Positions 16,905 to 23,612 of a stretch of DNA of 64,000 nucleotides are shown piece after piece. The stretch covers positions 79,824 through 143,823 of the forward strand of contig NZ_CAIJCS010000026.1 of NCBI RefSeq assembly GCF_903819165.1. Reading direction: 5' to 3'. Each line of letters starts with the position of its first letter. Position 1 is the first letter of the stretch. The translations under genes were made by a program, and so were the position numbers. The notes below the pieces were generated by a model. That model saw nothing but the letters and a program-made list of their open reading frames with translations. It made no database searches and had not been told where the DNA came from. The stretch comes from Aedoeadaptatus nemausensis. GTDB lineage: Bacteria > Bacillota > Clostridia > Tissierellales > Peptoniphilaceae.

Positions 16905-17479
16905 AACTCCGCTTCCTTCGCCAGAGTATCCGCCCGCTCGTTACCTTCCACGCCGGTATGGGCCTCTACTTTTACAAAGTGGACCTTTAGTCGATCTTTT
17001 ATGGAATCATAGAACGCTTTATAGTCTATGGTTCCTTTTTTATTGCACTTCCACTCTCCCTTGGCCCAGTGCTCGATGCCGGCGTAGTCGTAGTGGAGGA
17101 CGAGGGTATCGTGTCCCGTCTCCAGGGCCCGCTCCATGGCCACCCGGGCGCCTAAAATCTCCCCGGCCACATTGCGCATACTGGCCATCTCTCCCTGAAA
17201 GCGGCGACTGTCTTCCCAGATCACCTCGCCCTCATCGTAAAGGACCACGCCATAGCTGTAGCTCTTATCCTCGTGGCGATAGGATCCGTCCACATAGGCG
17301 ATAAGGCCTTCGGGGGATTCTTCCTCTTGCGACTGCCCCATAAAAGCCTCCGCATCTTCACGGCGCTTAAAGGATTTATAAATTGCGCCTTTAAAGCCGT
17401 GAACTTGCATTTTGCAACTCTCCCAATCCGTATAAATACCGGGCGTCTTGCCGGCCCGCACGGCGTAAAATTTACTCAT
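16901..17479 (-). CDS. rnhA: Ribonuclease HI with N-terminal viroplasmin/hybrid-binding domain
   Basis: A 192-residue protein. Residues 1-45 ('SKFYAVRAGKTPGIYTDWE', 'GAIYKSFKRREDAEAFM') form the hybrid-binding domain of eukaryote-like RNase H1. The rest carries all four catalytic acids: Asp in 'IAYVDGSYR', Glu in 'VAGEILGA', Asp in 'LHYDYAGIE' and Asp in 'NERADTLAKEA'. It removes RNA from RNA-DNA hybrids. The ATG at 17479 overlaps the LarC stop (ATGA); an earlier in-frame start would lie inside larC. Confidence 0.93.
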   Translation of the reverse strand: MSKFYAVRAGKTPGIYTDWESCKMQVHGFKGAIYKSFKRREDAEAFMGQSQEEESPEGLIAYVDGSYRHEDKSYSYGVVLYDEGEVIWEDSRRFQGEMASMRNVAGEILGARVAMERALETGHDTLVLHYDYAGIEHWAKGEWKCNKKGTIDYKAFYDSIKDRLKVHFVKVEAHTGVEGNERADTLAKEAEF

Positions 17480-18705
17480 CGTCTCTCCCATTCGCGGCGC
17501 ACCGTCTCGAGGGGAAGGGCGCGCTCTAAGGCGATCTTCCGCAAATCCTCGTATTCCGGGCTCACCTTTTCCATATCGTTCCATCGGCCGATTTTCGTGC
17601 GAACAGTCCCGAGCTTCGTTTCCGTCTCTTCAGTTCTTCTCGGCAGCTCGATCTTTTCCACGGGAATCTTCTTAATCCCCAATGTGGTCGTGTGGGAAAA
17701 GAGCACGTCGCAAATAGCGGAGCTCTTTTCCCCGTCGGTCAATACGTCCAGGCGGTAGCCCGGTCGATTTTTCTTCATGAAGATCGGCGTAAAGCTCACA
17801 TCCCGCGCTCCGGCTTCAAAAAGTCGTTCCATACAAAAGCCCAGGGCTTCCCCGGTCATGTCGTCTAAATTACAACTGTACCATACGGGGGCCGTTTCCT
17901 CTTCCGTTTCCAGGAAAAAAATGCGGAGCACATTGGGCACCACGCCCTCTCTCGTTCCGGCGCCGTAGGACACTTTGATTACGCGTCCTTCCGGGCGGGC
18001 CATGTAGTTTGCCCCGATGCCTTTTAATATGGCGGCACCCGTAGGCGTGGTGAGCTCCACATCCGCCTTCGGCCCTCCTAAGGGCGCATCGAGGGAGGCT
18101 AAAAGATAAGCCGTGGCAGGAGCGGGCACCGGATATTCCCCGTGGGCGCAGTGCACCGTGCCGCCTCCCGGATTGACGGCGCCTACATAAATCGCCTCTA
18201 CATCGGCTGCAATCGTAAAATAAGCCGCCCCTAAAACGTCGACGACGGAATCCAGTTCCCCGACCTCGTGGAAGTGAACGGTGTCCGGATCTTTTCCGTG
18301 TACTCTCGCCTCAGCTTCGGCCAGGGGGCGATAAATGGCCTTGGCGAGGGATTTTACTTCTTCGGAGAAATCACATCGATCGATAAGAGTGTGAACCGCT
18401 TTTAAATCACGATGATGATGAGAATGGTGGTGATCATGTTCATGAACGTGATCATGTGAATGGTCGTGTACATGCTCGTGAACACCGTCGGCTTCGGAAA
18501 GCTTGTCCTCTTCCCCTATCAAATTGAAGTAAGTGGCGGAAATACCGGCCTTATCGCGCTTTTCCACGATCACATCTTCGGGATGAATCCCCAGGGGATG
18601 GAGCCCCTTTAAAAAAGGTTCGATCTTATAGCCCCCGTCCAGCATGGCGCCGATAAACATATTGCCGCTGATGCCGCTGAAGGGATCGATATAGAGCGCC
18701 CTCAT
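17476..18705 (-). CDS. larC: LarC, nickel-insertion protein for the nickel-pincer cofactor
   Basis: A 409-residue full-length LarC starting 'MRALYIDPFSGISGNMFIGAMLDGG'. A His-rich stretch (about 75-98, alternating His with Asp/Glu/Ser) is the usual metal-binding region; the family core 'FHEVGELDSVVDVLGAA' and 'LTTPTGAAIL' follow. It inserts nickel into the pyridinium bis-thio precursor in a CTP-dependent step. In Lactobacillus plantarum LarC is made by a ribosomal frameshift, whereas here one uninterrupted frame covers both halves. It overlaps larE by four bases and lies before rnhA. LarB and LarA are absent from this window. Confidence 0.93.
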   Translation of the reverse strand: MRALYIDPFSGISGNMFIGAMLDGGYKIEPFLKGLHPLGIHPEDVIVEKRDKAGISATYFNLIGEEDKLSEADGVHEHVHDHSHDHVHEHDHHHSHHHRDLKAVHTLIDRCDFSEEVKSLAKAIYRPLAEAEARVHGKDPDTVHFHEVGELDSVVDVLGAAYFTIAADVEAIYVGAVNPGGGTVHCAHGEYPVPAPATAYLLASLDAPLGGPKADVELTTPTGAAILKGIGANYMARPEGRVIKVSYGAGTREGVVPNVLRIFFLETEEETAPVWYSCNLDDMTGEALGFCMERLFEAGARDVSFTPIFMKKNRPGYRLDVLTDGEKSSAICDVLFSHTTTLGIKKIPVEKIELPRRTEETETKLGTVRTKIGRWNDMEKVSPEYEDLRKIALERALPLETVRREWERR

Positions 18706-19517
18706 TTTATCTCCAAACTCTCATCCTGAGAGCCCGATCGAAAGCCCAGTACATCGAGTGTGGTATAGAGAACGCCCAGCTCTTTAAAATAATCGCTTAC
18801 GGTCTCTCTGTGAAGGGACATAAATTTTGCAAAGTCCTCCACGGGGAGTTCGATCCGCGCCAGATTGCCGTGAAGGCGCATGCGGCAGACCAGATAACCC
18901 AACTGATGGAGAAACACTTCGCCCTTTTCCACAATGGCCAGGTTCTCGTGCGTCAGAGGCGTGCCGTAGGGAATACGCGTCGCCAAACAGGAATTGGACG
19001 GCTTATTCCATGTGGGAAGGTCATAGCGGGCCTTGGAAACCTTCCGCACATCCTCTTTCCCGAATCCCGCTTCCTTCAAGGGGCTTACGATCTTAAGCTC
19101 TTCCAGCGCTTTGAGCCCCGGGCGATACTCCCCGAGATCGTCGCAATTCGTGCCGTCCATTACCGTCGAAAAACCCTTCTCCTTGGCGTAATCGAGAATC
19201 GTCTCAAACGCCGCTCGCTTACAATAATAGCAGCGGTCTTTCGTGTTTTCGGCGATGCGGGGATCGCTGTCCAGGCCCACGGAAATGACCTTAACCTTCC
19301 AGCCGAGCATTTCCGCCATCACATAGGCGTCGAATTTCTCCCGCTTCGGATGAAGGTCATTTTCTACATAAATGCCGAGAACATTTTCGGCGCCTAAAAT
19401 TTCCGTGGCGGCGGCCATTAAAAAAGACGAGTCCACGCCGCCGGAATAGGCGATGGCGACGGAACCGTAAGGCTCGATGATCCCTCTCAGTTTTTCAAAC
19501 ATATCCATTTTAGTCAA
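18702..19517 (-). CDS. larE: LarE, sulfur transferase for the nickel-pincer cofactor
   Basis: A 271-residue PP-loop ATPase with S25-G-G-V-D-S30. LarE adenylates the carboxylates of the LarB product and installs sulfur. Cys177 in 'KPSNSCLATR' fits the sacrificial Cys of the L. plantarum enzyme. Cys96 and Cys99 in 'DRCYYCK' could, with Cys177, form the three-Cys site of [4Fe-4S] LarE versions; this is a suggestion from spacing only. The start is TTG with AAGGAG five bases upstream. The gene begins the larE-larC-rnhA operon, right after the pta terminator. Confidence 0.92.
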   Translation of the reverse strand: MTKMDMFEKLRGIIEPYGSVAIAYSGGVDSSFLMAAATEILGAENVLGIYVENDLHPKREKFDAYVMAEMLGWKVKVISVGLDSDPRIAENTKDRCYYCKRAAFETILDYAKEKGFSTVMDGTNCDDLGEYRPGLKALEELKIVSPLKEAGFGKEDVRKVSKARYDLPTWNKPSNSCLATRIPYGTPLTHENLAIVEKGEVFLHQLGYLVCRMRLHGNLARIELPVEDFAKFMSLHRETVSDYFKELGVLYTTLDVLGFRSGSQDESLEIK

Positions 19518-19532
19518 GGTAACTCCTTATAT

Positions 19533-19558
19533 AAAAAATGACCCTCTCGGGCCATTTT
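19533..19558 (-). terminator. Intrinsic terminator of pta
   Basis: Stem AAAATGGCCC/GGGTCATTTT (one G-U), loop GAGA, T-run on the minus strand, 11 bp after the pta stop and just before the larE leader. Confidence 0.85.
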
Positions 19559-19568
19559 CCGTTTTAGA

Positions 19569-20546
19569 TTAGTCAGCTAAATAAGCTTGTACTGCCGTAA
19601 TAATGGCAAGTTGATAAACCTCTTCCTTGTTGCAACCGCGGGAAAGGTCGTTTACCGGCATATTGAGACCTTGAAGGATCGGGCCGATGGCTTCGAAGCC
19701 GCCGAGACGTTGGGCGATCTTGTAGCCGATATTGCCTGCTTCCAAACTGGGGAAAATAAAGGAGTTGGCTTGGCCTGCCACGTCGGAATCCGGTGCTTTT
19801 TTCTTGCCCACTTCGGGAACGAAAGCGGCGTCGAATTGTAATTCACCGTCGATTTTAATTTCGGGGTGTTCGTCTTTAACCATTTGAGTCGCATCGGCTA
19901 CCATGGTCACCGTGTCGCTCTTAGCGGAACCCTTGGTGGAGAAAGAGAGCATGGCGATCTTCGGATCCACGCCGAATTGCTTAGCCGATACATGGGTAGC
20001 TACGGCAACTTCCGCCATGGTTTGCGTATCCATGGAAGTATTGATAGCGCAGTCCGCCATGAAGTAACGTTCGTCTTCGCGAATTAGAATAAACAGACCG
20101 GATACGCGGCTGATGCCCGGTTTGGTCTTGATGATTTGAAGTGCGGGAAGAACGGTTTCGCCGGTGGTGTGTTCAGCACCGGAAACCATACCGTCGGCAT
20201 AGCCTGCGTAGACCATCATGGTGCCCAAGTAGTTAGCTTCTTTAAGTTTTTCCTTAGCACCGGCTTCGTCGATTTTGCCCTTGCGACGTTCGACAAATTT
20301 TTCAACGAGCTCTTCTTCGTGCTCGTATTTGCCCGGCTCTACGATGTCTAAGCCTTGAAGATCCAAGCCTTCTTTTTTAGCCACTTCTTCAATAGCCGAC
20401 TTTTCGCCGATAACGATAGGTTTAATCAAACCGTCTTTAGCGTGTTCTACCGCTGCCCAAAGAACGCGCGCATCGCTGCCTTCGGGGAAGACGATTTTCA
20501 TTTGATTACCTTTAAGGCGTTCACTCATTTCTTGAATAAAATCCAT
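19569..20546 (-). CDS. pta: Phosphate acetyltransferase
   Basis: A 325-residue Pta. Family markers are 'KIVFPEGSDARVLWAA', 'DGMVSGAEHTTGETVLPALQIIKT' and 'MLSFSTKGSAKSD'. It interconverts acetyl-CoA and acetyl phosphate, feeding acetate kinase for ATP in fermentation (ackA is not in the window). I chose the ATG at 20546, preceded by AAAGGAATTCAAT; the frame is open 15 codons further left without a good ribosome site. The gene has its own promoter and terminator. Confidence 0.95.
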   Translation of the reverse strand: MDFIQEMSERLKGNQMKIVFPEGSDARVLWAAVEHAKDGLIKPIVIGEKSAIEEVAKKEGLDLQGLDIVEPGKYEHEEELVEKFVERRKGKIDEAGAKEKLKEANYLGTMMVYAGYADGMVSGAEHTTGETVLPALQIIKTKPGISRVSGLFILIREDERYFMADCAINTSMDTQTMAEVAVATHVSAKQFGVDPKIAMLSFSTKGSAKSDTVTMVADATQMVKDEHPEIKIDGELQFDAAFVPEVGKKKAPDSDVAGQANSFIFPSLEAGNIGYKIAQRLGGFEAIGPILQGLNMPVNDLSRGCNKEEVYQLAIITAVQAYLAD

Positions 20547-20615
20547 ATTGAATTCCTTTCTCCTCGTTGTACATTTTAAAATCGATTCCATGAAGTAAGA
20601 TCCACAGTTACATTA

Positions 20616-20644
20616 AATATACCACATTGATCCCATGGTGACAA
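20616..20644 (-). promoter_or_regulatory. Promoter of pta
   Basis: Minus strand -35 TTGTCA (20639-20644), 17 bp, -10 TATATT (20616-20621), about 70 bp before the pta start. Confidence 0.7.
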
Positions 20645-20664
20645 AATCGGTAAAATCTTGTCAA

Positions 20665-20695
20665 ATAAAAAAGGGCATAAAAAAATCTGCCCTTA
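20665..20695 (-). terminator. Intrinsic terminator after the tRNA-Pro pair
   Basis: Stem AAGGGCA/TGCCCTT around a T-rich loop, then TTTTT on the minus strand, directly following the CCA end of the downstream tRNA-Pro. Confidence 0.8.
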
Positions 20696-20710
20696 CAGGA
20701 CAGATTTCTT

Positions 20711-20787
20711 TGGTCGGAGTGAAAGGATTTGAACCTTCGACCTCATGCTCCCGAAGCATGCGCGCTACCAAACTGCGCCACACCCCG
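20711..20787 (-). tRNA. tRNA-Pro (anticodon CGG)
   Basis: A complete 77-base cloverleaf: acceptor CGGGGTG/CACTCCG (one G-U), D-arm with GTTTGGTAG, anticodon stem CATGC/GCATG with loop TTCGGGA, T-arm GAAGG-TTCAAAT-CCTTT, and an encoded CCA. The loop places CGG at 34-36, reading CCG. Confidence 0.95.
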
Positions 20788-20808
20788 CTATCGATTACGG
20801 TTTAATTA

Positions 20809-20885
20809 TGGTCGGGGTGAAAGGATTTGAACCTTCGACCCCATGGTCCCAAACCATGTGCGCTACCAAACTGCGCCACACCCCG
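20809..20885 (-). tRNA. tRNA-Pro (anticodon TGG)
   Basis: A complete 77-base cloverleaf with encoded CCA. It is nearly identical to its neighbour outside the anticodon stem; the stem CATGG/CCATG holds loop TTTGGGA, anticodon TGG, reading CCA and probably other Pro codons by wobble. The two tRNAs are 21 bp apart and likely co-transcribed. Confidence 0.95.
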
Positions 20886-21059
20886 TAACCTCTAACAAAG
20901 TACATTATAAAGCTTAAACAGAAATTTTACAAGCCCTATTTATGGAAAGCTTCACTTCAAACATAATCAGTATAGAGTTTCTCTATTGAAAATCGATTGA
21001 AACCTAATTCAGTCAATGGTTAACATCATTAAAATTGAAATTTCTTTTACGATGAGCCC
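20886..21059. other. AT-rich spacer, nothing recognised
   Basis: No ORF with a ribosome site and no clear hairpin between the tRNA-Pro leader and the end of the HicB-like array. Confidence 0.5.
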
Positions 21060-21293
21060 TTAGTTCGAAGCAGCCGTCAACTCTTTATAAGATACCGGCG
21101 GTTCAATATTATTCTTCTCGTAATCTTCTATAAATTCATCCACAGCTTCGCAAAAAATCTCTTCCAATTCGTCGATTGTTTCGCCACCGTAACACACGAT
21201 GGAGTCAATTCCTTGAATTTCTCCGAAATACATTTTATCTACTTCGCTATACTCAATACTACCGATATATTCCTTGTATTTCATTAATTTCAT
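21060..21293 (-). CDS. Short HicB-like protein (array A, gene 4)
   Basis: 77 residues. The pattern 'KYKEYIGSIEYSEVDKMYFGEIQGIDSIVCYGGETIDELEEIFCEAVDEFIE' is the N-terminal (degenerate RNase H-like) domain of HicB-type antitoxins. The chain ends at 'SYKELTAASN', just where HicB proteins usually continue into a ribbon-helix-helix DNA-binding segment. I chose the ATG at 21293 with AAAGGTG upstream; it overlaps the previous gene's end. No hicA toxin gene is nearby. Confidence 0.75.
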   Translation of the reverse strand: MKLMKYKEYIGSIEYSEVDKMYFGEIQGIDSIVCYGGETIDELEEIFCEAVDEFIEDYEKNNIEPPVSYKELTAASN

Positions 21294-21294
21294 G

Positions 21295-21522
21295 CTACAC
21301 CTTTTTTTCATCCAAGACTTTTACTAACTCAGGTTCTACCCCTCTTATATCACAAGCTTCGAAATAAGCTTCAACTGCTCCCTTAAAATCTTCAGTCATT
21401 TCTTCGACTGTATCACCGTAAAATGCAAATCCACCATCAACAAGTAAATATCCAGAAATTTTTCCTTGAATTCTTTTTTCTTTTACGACTCCAGCAATAC
21501 CCTTGTGTTGTAATACTTTCAT
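21295..21522 (-). CDS. Short HicB-like protein (array A, gene 3)
   Basis: 75 residues with the same fold pattern: 'KGIAGVVKEKRIQGKISGYLLVDGGFAFYGDTVEEMTEDFKGAVEAYFE'. It lacks the C-terminal DNA-binding part of classical HicB. It follows the 64-residue paralogue by 10 bp and overlaps the next gene's leader, so it is one cistron of the four-gene array. Confidence 0.7.
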   Translation of the reverse strand: MKVLQHKGIAGVVKEKRIQGKISGYLLVDGGFAFYGDTVEEMTEDFKGAVEAYFEACDIRGVEPELVKVLDEKKV

Positions 21523-21532
21523 AATATTACAC

Positions 21533-21727
21533 CTAATCCTTCACACTTGGTTCCGAATATTCTAAATAGCACTTACAAGCCTCTCTAAAATCTTGAATCG
21601 CTTCCTCTTCCGTGTCTCCAAAAAAAGAAAAAAATCCTTCAATACCTAAAATCTTACCGATATAAACATTATCTCTGGAATCAAACGTATACGAACCCGA
21701 AAGATTTTTATATTTTAGCAGTTTCAT
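21533..21727 (-). CDS. Short HicB-like protein (array A, gene 2)
   Basis: 64 residues from the ATG at 21727 (AGGAG upstream), though the frame is open 21 codons further. Pattern 'KYKNLSGSYTFDSRDNVYIGKILGIEGFFSFFGDTEEEAIQDFREACKCYLE' is HicB-like. Its counterpart in array B (22974-23168) is nearly identical, DNA included, which shows that the two blocks are duplicates. Confidence 0.72.
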   Translation of the reverse strand: MKLLKYKNLSGSYTFDSRDNVYIGKILGIEGFFSFFGDTEEEAIQDFREACKCYLEYSEPSVKD

Positions 21728-21761
21728 AGAATCTCCTATTCGTCTAATCCATAGCTTTTTC

Positions 21762-21938
21762 TTAATCAGAATTTTCAAGGTAAAATTCAACTACTTCTTT
21801 AAAGTCCTCAATCAATTCATCTTCCGTTTTACCATAAAAACAAGCAACACCATTTATTAGCAAATGACCACAATAATCGCCTTCGATTTTTTCGTCTTCA
21901 ATTATACCGACGATCCCCTTGTGCATGATCTTTTTCAT
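21762..21938 (-). CDS. Short HicB-like protein (array A, gene 1)
   Basis: 58 residues, from ATG at 21938 with AAAGGAGG upstream to TAA at 21762. Starts 'KKIMHKGIVGIIEDEKIEGDYCG' and ends 'DELIEDFKEVVEFYLENSD'. It matches the first gene of array B almost residue for residue. It is the first gene of the array and lies behind a TGCTATGAT extended -10-like sequence at about 21955-21965. Confidence 0.68.
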   Translation of the reverse strand: MKKIMHKGIVGIIEDEKIEGDYCGHLLINGVACFYGKTEDELIEDFKEVVEFYLENSD

Positions 21939-21954
21939 GGAGCCTCCTTTTCTT

Positions 21955-21990
21955 GCTCATATCATAGCACAACGAGGCGAGCCAATTCAT
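21955..21990 (-). repeat. Array leader repeat, copy A
   Basis: The sequence around TCATATCATAGCACAACGAG, followed by GCGAGCCAATT, recurs almost unchanged at 23400-23435, each time just upstream of a 58-residue HicB-like gene. On the minus strand it carries a TGnTATGAT extended -10 motif, so both blocks keep their promoter. Confidence 0.75.
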
Positions 21991-22044
21991 GTCGAAATCT
22001 AAACTTTTAAGCGACAATCAAAATCGAGCAAGCGAAAGGCTTAC

Positions 22045-22080
22045 CCGATTAAGTCCAACTTTTGGGGGTCAGTGCAAAAA
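22045..22080 (-). mobile_element. Possible insertion-sequence end remnant
   Basis: The stretch reading TGACCCCCAAAAGTTGGACT on the minus strand resembles IS3/IS150-group terminal repeats and also matches the arms of the hairpin at 12191-12230. No transposase frame is attached. This is a weak, pattern-based call. Confidence 0.35.
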
Positions 22081-22143
22081 GCAATGCTAGGGTCGTTCTA
22101 TAGGTAGCTGAAGTTTGAAACACAATGGACAGTAGAGGAAAGT

Positions 22144-22626
22144 TTACATGACTTCGTATAGCAAATAAAGGGTATTTTCATTGCTAGGAACGTAAAGGAA
22201 ATAAATATCTCCACCTTTTTGGTATTTGTAGCAGCGGGGATGGGGATCTTTTTCTATTTGAGGACCAAGAATAGGTTGAATTTTTTCCTTATGGTCTCTA
22301 AGAAAAGGAGTTTCCACTACTTGAGTTATAAATTCTTCAGGAGAGATGGGCTGAACCTTGGAATCCAAATGCTCTGGGGTCCAGTGTTTTACTTCCTCTC
22401 TTTCGTAATGAAGAAGGCTAAATCCGGTAGGTTCCCAGCCTTCTGTCCTGAAAATCACTTCTTCATGGAATCCCTTAGGAAGAGCAAAAAAAGGATAGGT
22501 TGTCTGATAATATCTGTTTTTAGCCATATCTGTTTTTGGCCATATAAAAACGGAAAATAAGCAAGCAAAAATTAAGAGGCAAAAGATCAAAATCCGGAAT
22601 CGAAATAGTTTATGTTTAGTCATCAT
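22144..22626 (-). CDS. Uncharacterised membrane-anchored protein inside the HicB-like array
   Basis: About 160 residues. I chose the first of two adjacent ATGs at 22626, with AGGAG seven bases upstream. One N-terminal membrane segment (about residues 10-30, 'ILIFCLLIFACLFSVFIWP') is followed by an extracytoplasmic domain of about 125 residues with no family I recognise. It sits between the two HicB-like blocks and shares their strand, but has its own ribosome site, so a functional link is only positional. Confidence 0.6.
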   Translation of the reverse strand: MMTKHKLFRFRILIFCLLIFACLFSVFIWPKTDMAKNRYYQTTYPFFALPKGFHEEVIFRTEGWEPTGFSLLHYEREEVKHWTPEHLDSKVQPISPEEFITQVVETPFLRDHKEKIQPILGPQIEKDPHPRCYKYQKGGDIYFLYVPSNENTLYLLYEVM

Positions 22627-22741
22627 ATAAGGACTCCTGTCTTTTATCTTGCTGACGCTTCCCACTAGTTATTAGTATACGATTATATAAAAATAGCTAA
22701 AAAATTACAAAGAATGTGTTTAGTCATGAACAATACCACCG

Positions 22742-22963
22742 TTAAACATTTAAAACTGCAATGTCCATTGGCTTAATTTGCCTGCTCAAGCAATAGTCCT
22801 TATAGTCGCTTACACTGGTACGAAAAGCTTCTATTGCTTCATTCTCTGTTTCTCCGTGATAGGAAAAAACACCTTTTACACCTTGAATTTTTCCGTAAAA
22901 AACTTTATCAACTGTTGAAAATTTTAAAGAGCCCACAACGCCTTCGCGAATCAACAATTTCAT
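22742..22963 (-). CDS. Short HicB-like protein (array B, gene 3)
   Basis: 73 residues: 'REGVVGSLKFSTVDKVFYGKIQGVKGVFSYHGETENEAIEAFRTSVSDYKDYC'. This is the HicB-like N-terminal pattern, again ending without a DNA-binding tail. It follows the 64-residue paralogue by 10 bp. Confidence 0.75.
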   Translation of the reverse strand: MKLLIREGVVGSLKFSTVDKVFYGKIQGVKGVFSYHGETENEAIEAFRTSVSDYKDYCLSRQIKPMDIAVLNV

Positions 22964-22973
22964 AAAATCTCCT

Positions 22974-23168
22974 CTAACCCTTTACACTCGATGCCATATA
23001 ATCTAAATAACACTCACAAACTTCCTCAAAGTCTTGAATTGCTTCTTCTTCTGTATCGCCGAAAAAAGGAAAATAGCCGTCTATATCTAAAATCTCACCA
23101 ATAAAAACATTATCTCTGGAATCAAACGTATACGAACCCGAAAGATTTTTATATTTTAGCAATTTCAT
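22974..23168 (-). CDS. Short HicB-like protein (array B, gene 2)
   Basis: 64 residues, paralogue of 21533-21727; the first 21 residues are nearly identical and the rest diverges moderately ('GEILDIDGYFPFFGDTEEEAIQDFEEVCECYLDYM'). It has an AGGAG ribosome site. The greater similarity at the 5' end and upstream suggests a recent duplication followed by drift or gene conversion. Confidence 0.72.
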   Translation of the reverse strand: MKLLKYKNLSGSYTFDSRDNVFIGEILDIDGYFPFFGDTEEEAIQDFEEVCECYLDYMASSVKG

Positions 23169-23202
23169 AGAATCTCCTATTCTCTAACCCATTAGCTTTT
23201 TC

Positions 23203-23379
23203 TTAATCAGAATTTTCAAGGTAAAATTCAACTACTTCTTTAAAGTCCTCAATCAATTCATCTTCCGTTTTACCATAAAAACAAGCTACACCATTTATCA
23301 GCAAACGACCGCAATAATCGCCTTCGATTTTTTCATCTTCAATTACGCCGACGATCCCCTTGTGCATGATCTTTTTCAT
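23203..23379 (-). CDS. Short HicB-like protein (array B, gene 1)
   Basis: 58 residues, ATG at 23379, TAA at 23203. It differs from the array-A copy at only a few residues (for example GVIEDE for GIIEDE and CGRLL for CGHLL), and the DNA is nearly identical. It is the first gene of array B. Confidence 0.68.
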   Translation of the reverse strand: MKKIMHKGIVGVIEDEKIEGDYCGRLLINGVACFYGKTEDELIEDFKEVVEFYLENSD

Positions 23380-23399
23380 GGAGCCCCCTTGCTCCTTTG

Positions 23400-23435
23400 C
23401 TCATATCATAGCACAACGAGGCGAGCCAATTGATG
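23400..23435 (-). repeat. Array leader repeat, copy B
   Basis: Near-perfect copy of the leader at 21955-21990, with the same extended -10-like motif, placed at the head of array B. Confidence 0.75.
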
Positions 23436-23460
23436 GGGCAAACTATAACATTTAAGTAAC

Positions 23461-23496
23461 AAAAAAGGACCGAGGCTTTTCGCTCTCGGTCCTTTT
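23461..23496. terminator. Bidirectional terminator after tRNA-Arg
   Basis: Twelve-pair stem AAAAGGACCGAG/CTCGGTCCTTTT with a ten-base loop and T-runs on both sides, 4 bp past the tRNA-Arg CCA end. Confidence 0.88.
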
Positions 23497-23500
23497 CATA

Positions 23501-23577
23501 TGGCGAACCCGATTGGATTCGAACCAACGATCTTTGCCTTCGGAGGGCAACGTTCTATCCAGCTGAACTACGGGTTC
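23501..23577 (-). tRNA. tRNA-Arg (anticodon CCG)
   Basis: A complete 77-base cloverleaf: acceptor GAACCCG/CGGGTTC, anticodon stem TTGCC/GGCAA with loop CTCCGAA (anticodon CCG), T-arm GTTGG-TTCGAAT-CCAAT and an encoded CCA. It follows the dacF stop by about 35 bp in the same direction. Confidence 0.95.
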
Positions 23578-23612
23578 ATACCGATCCATTTTAGCAATAG
23601 TCCGCTGTGGTG

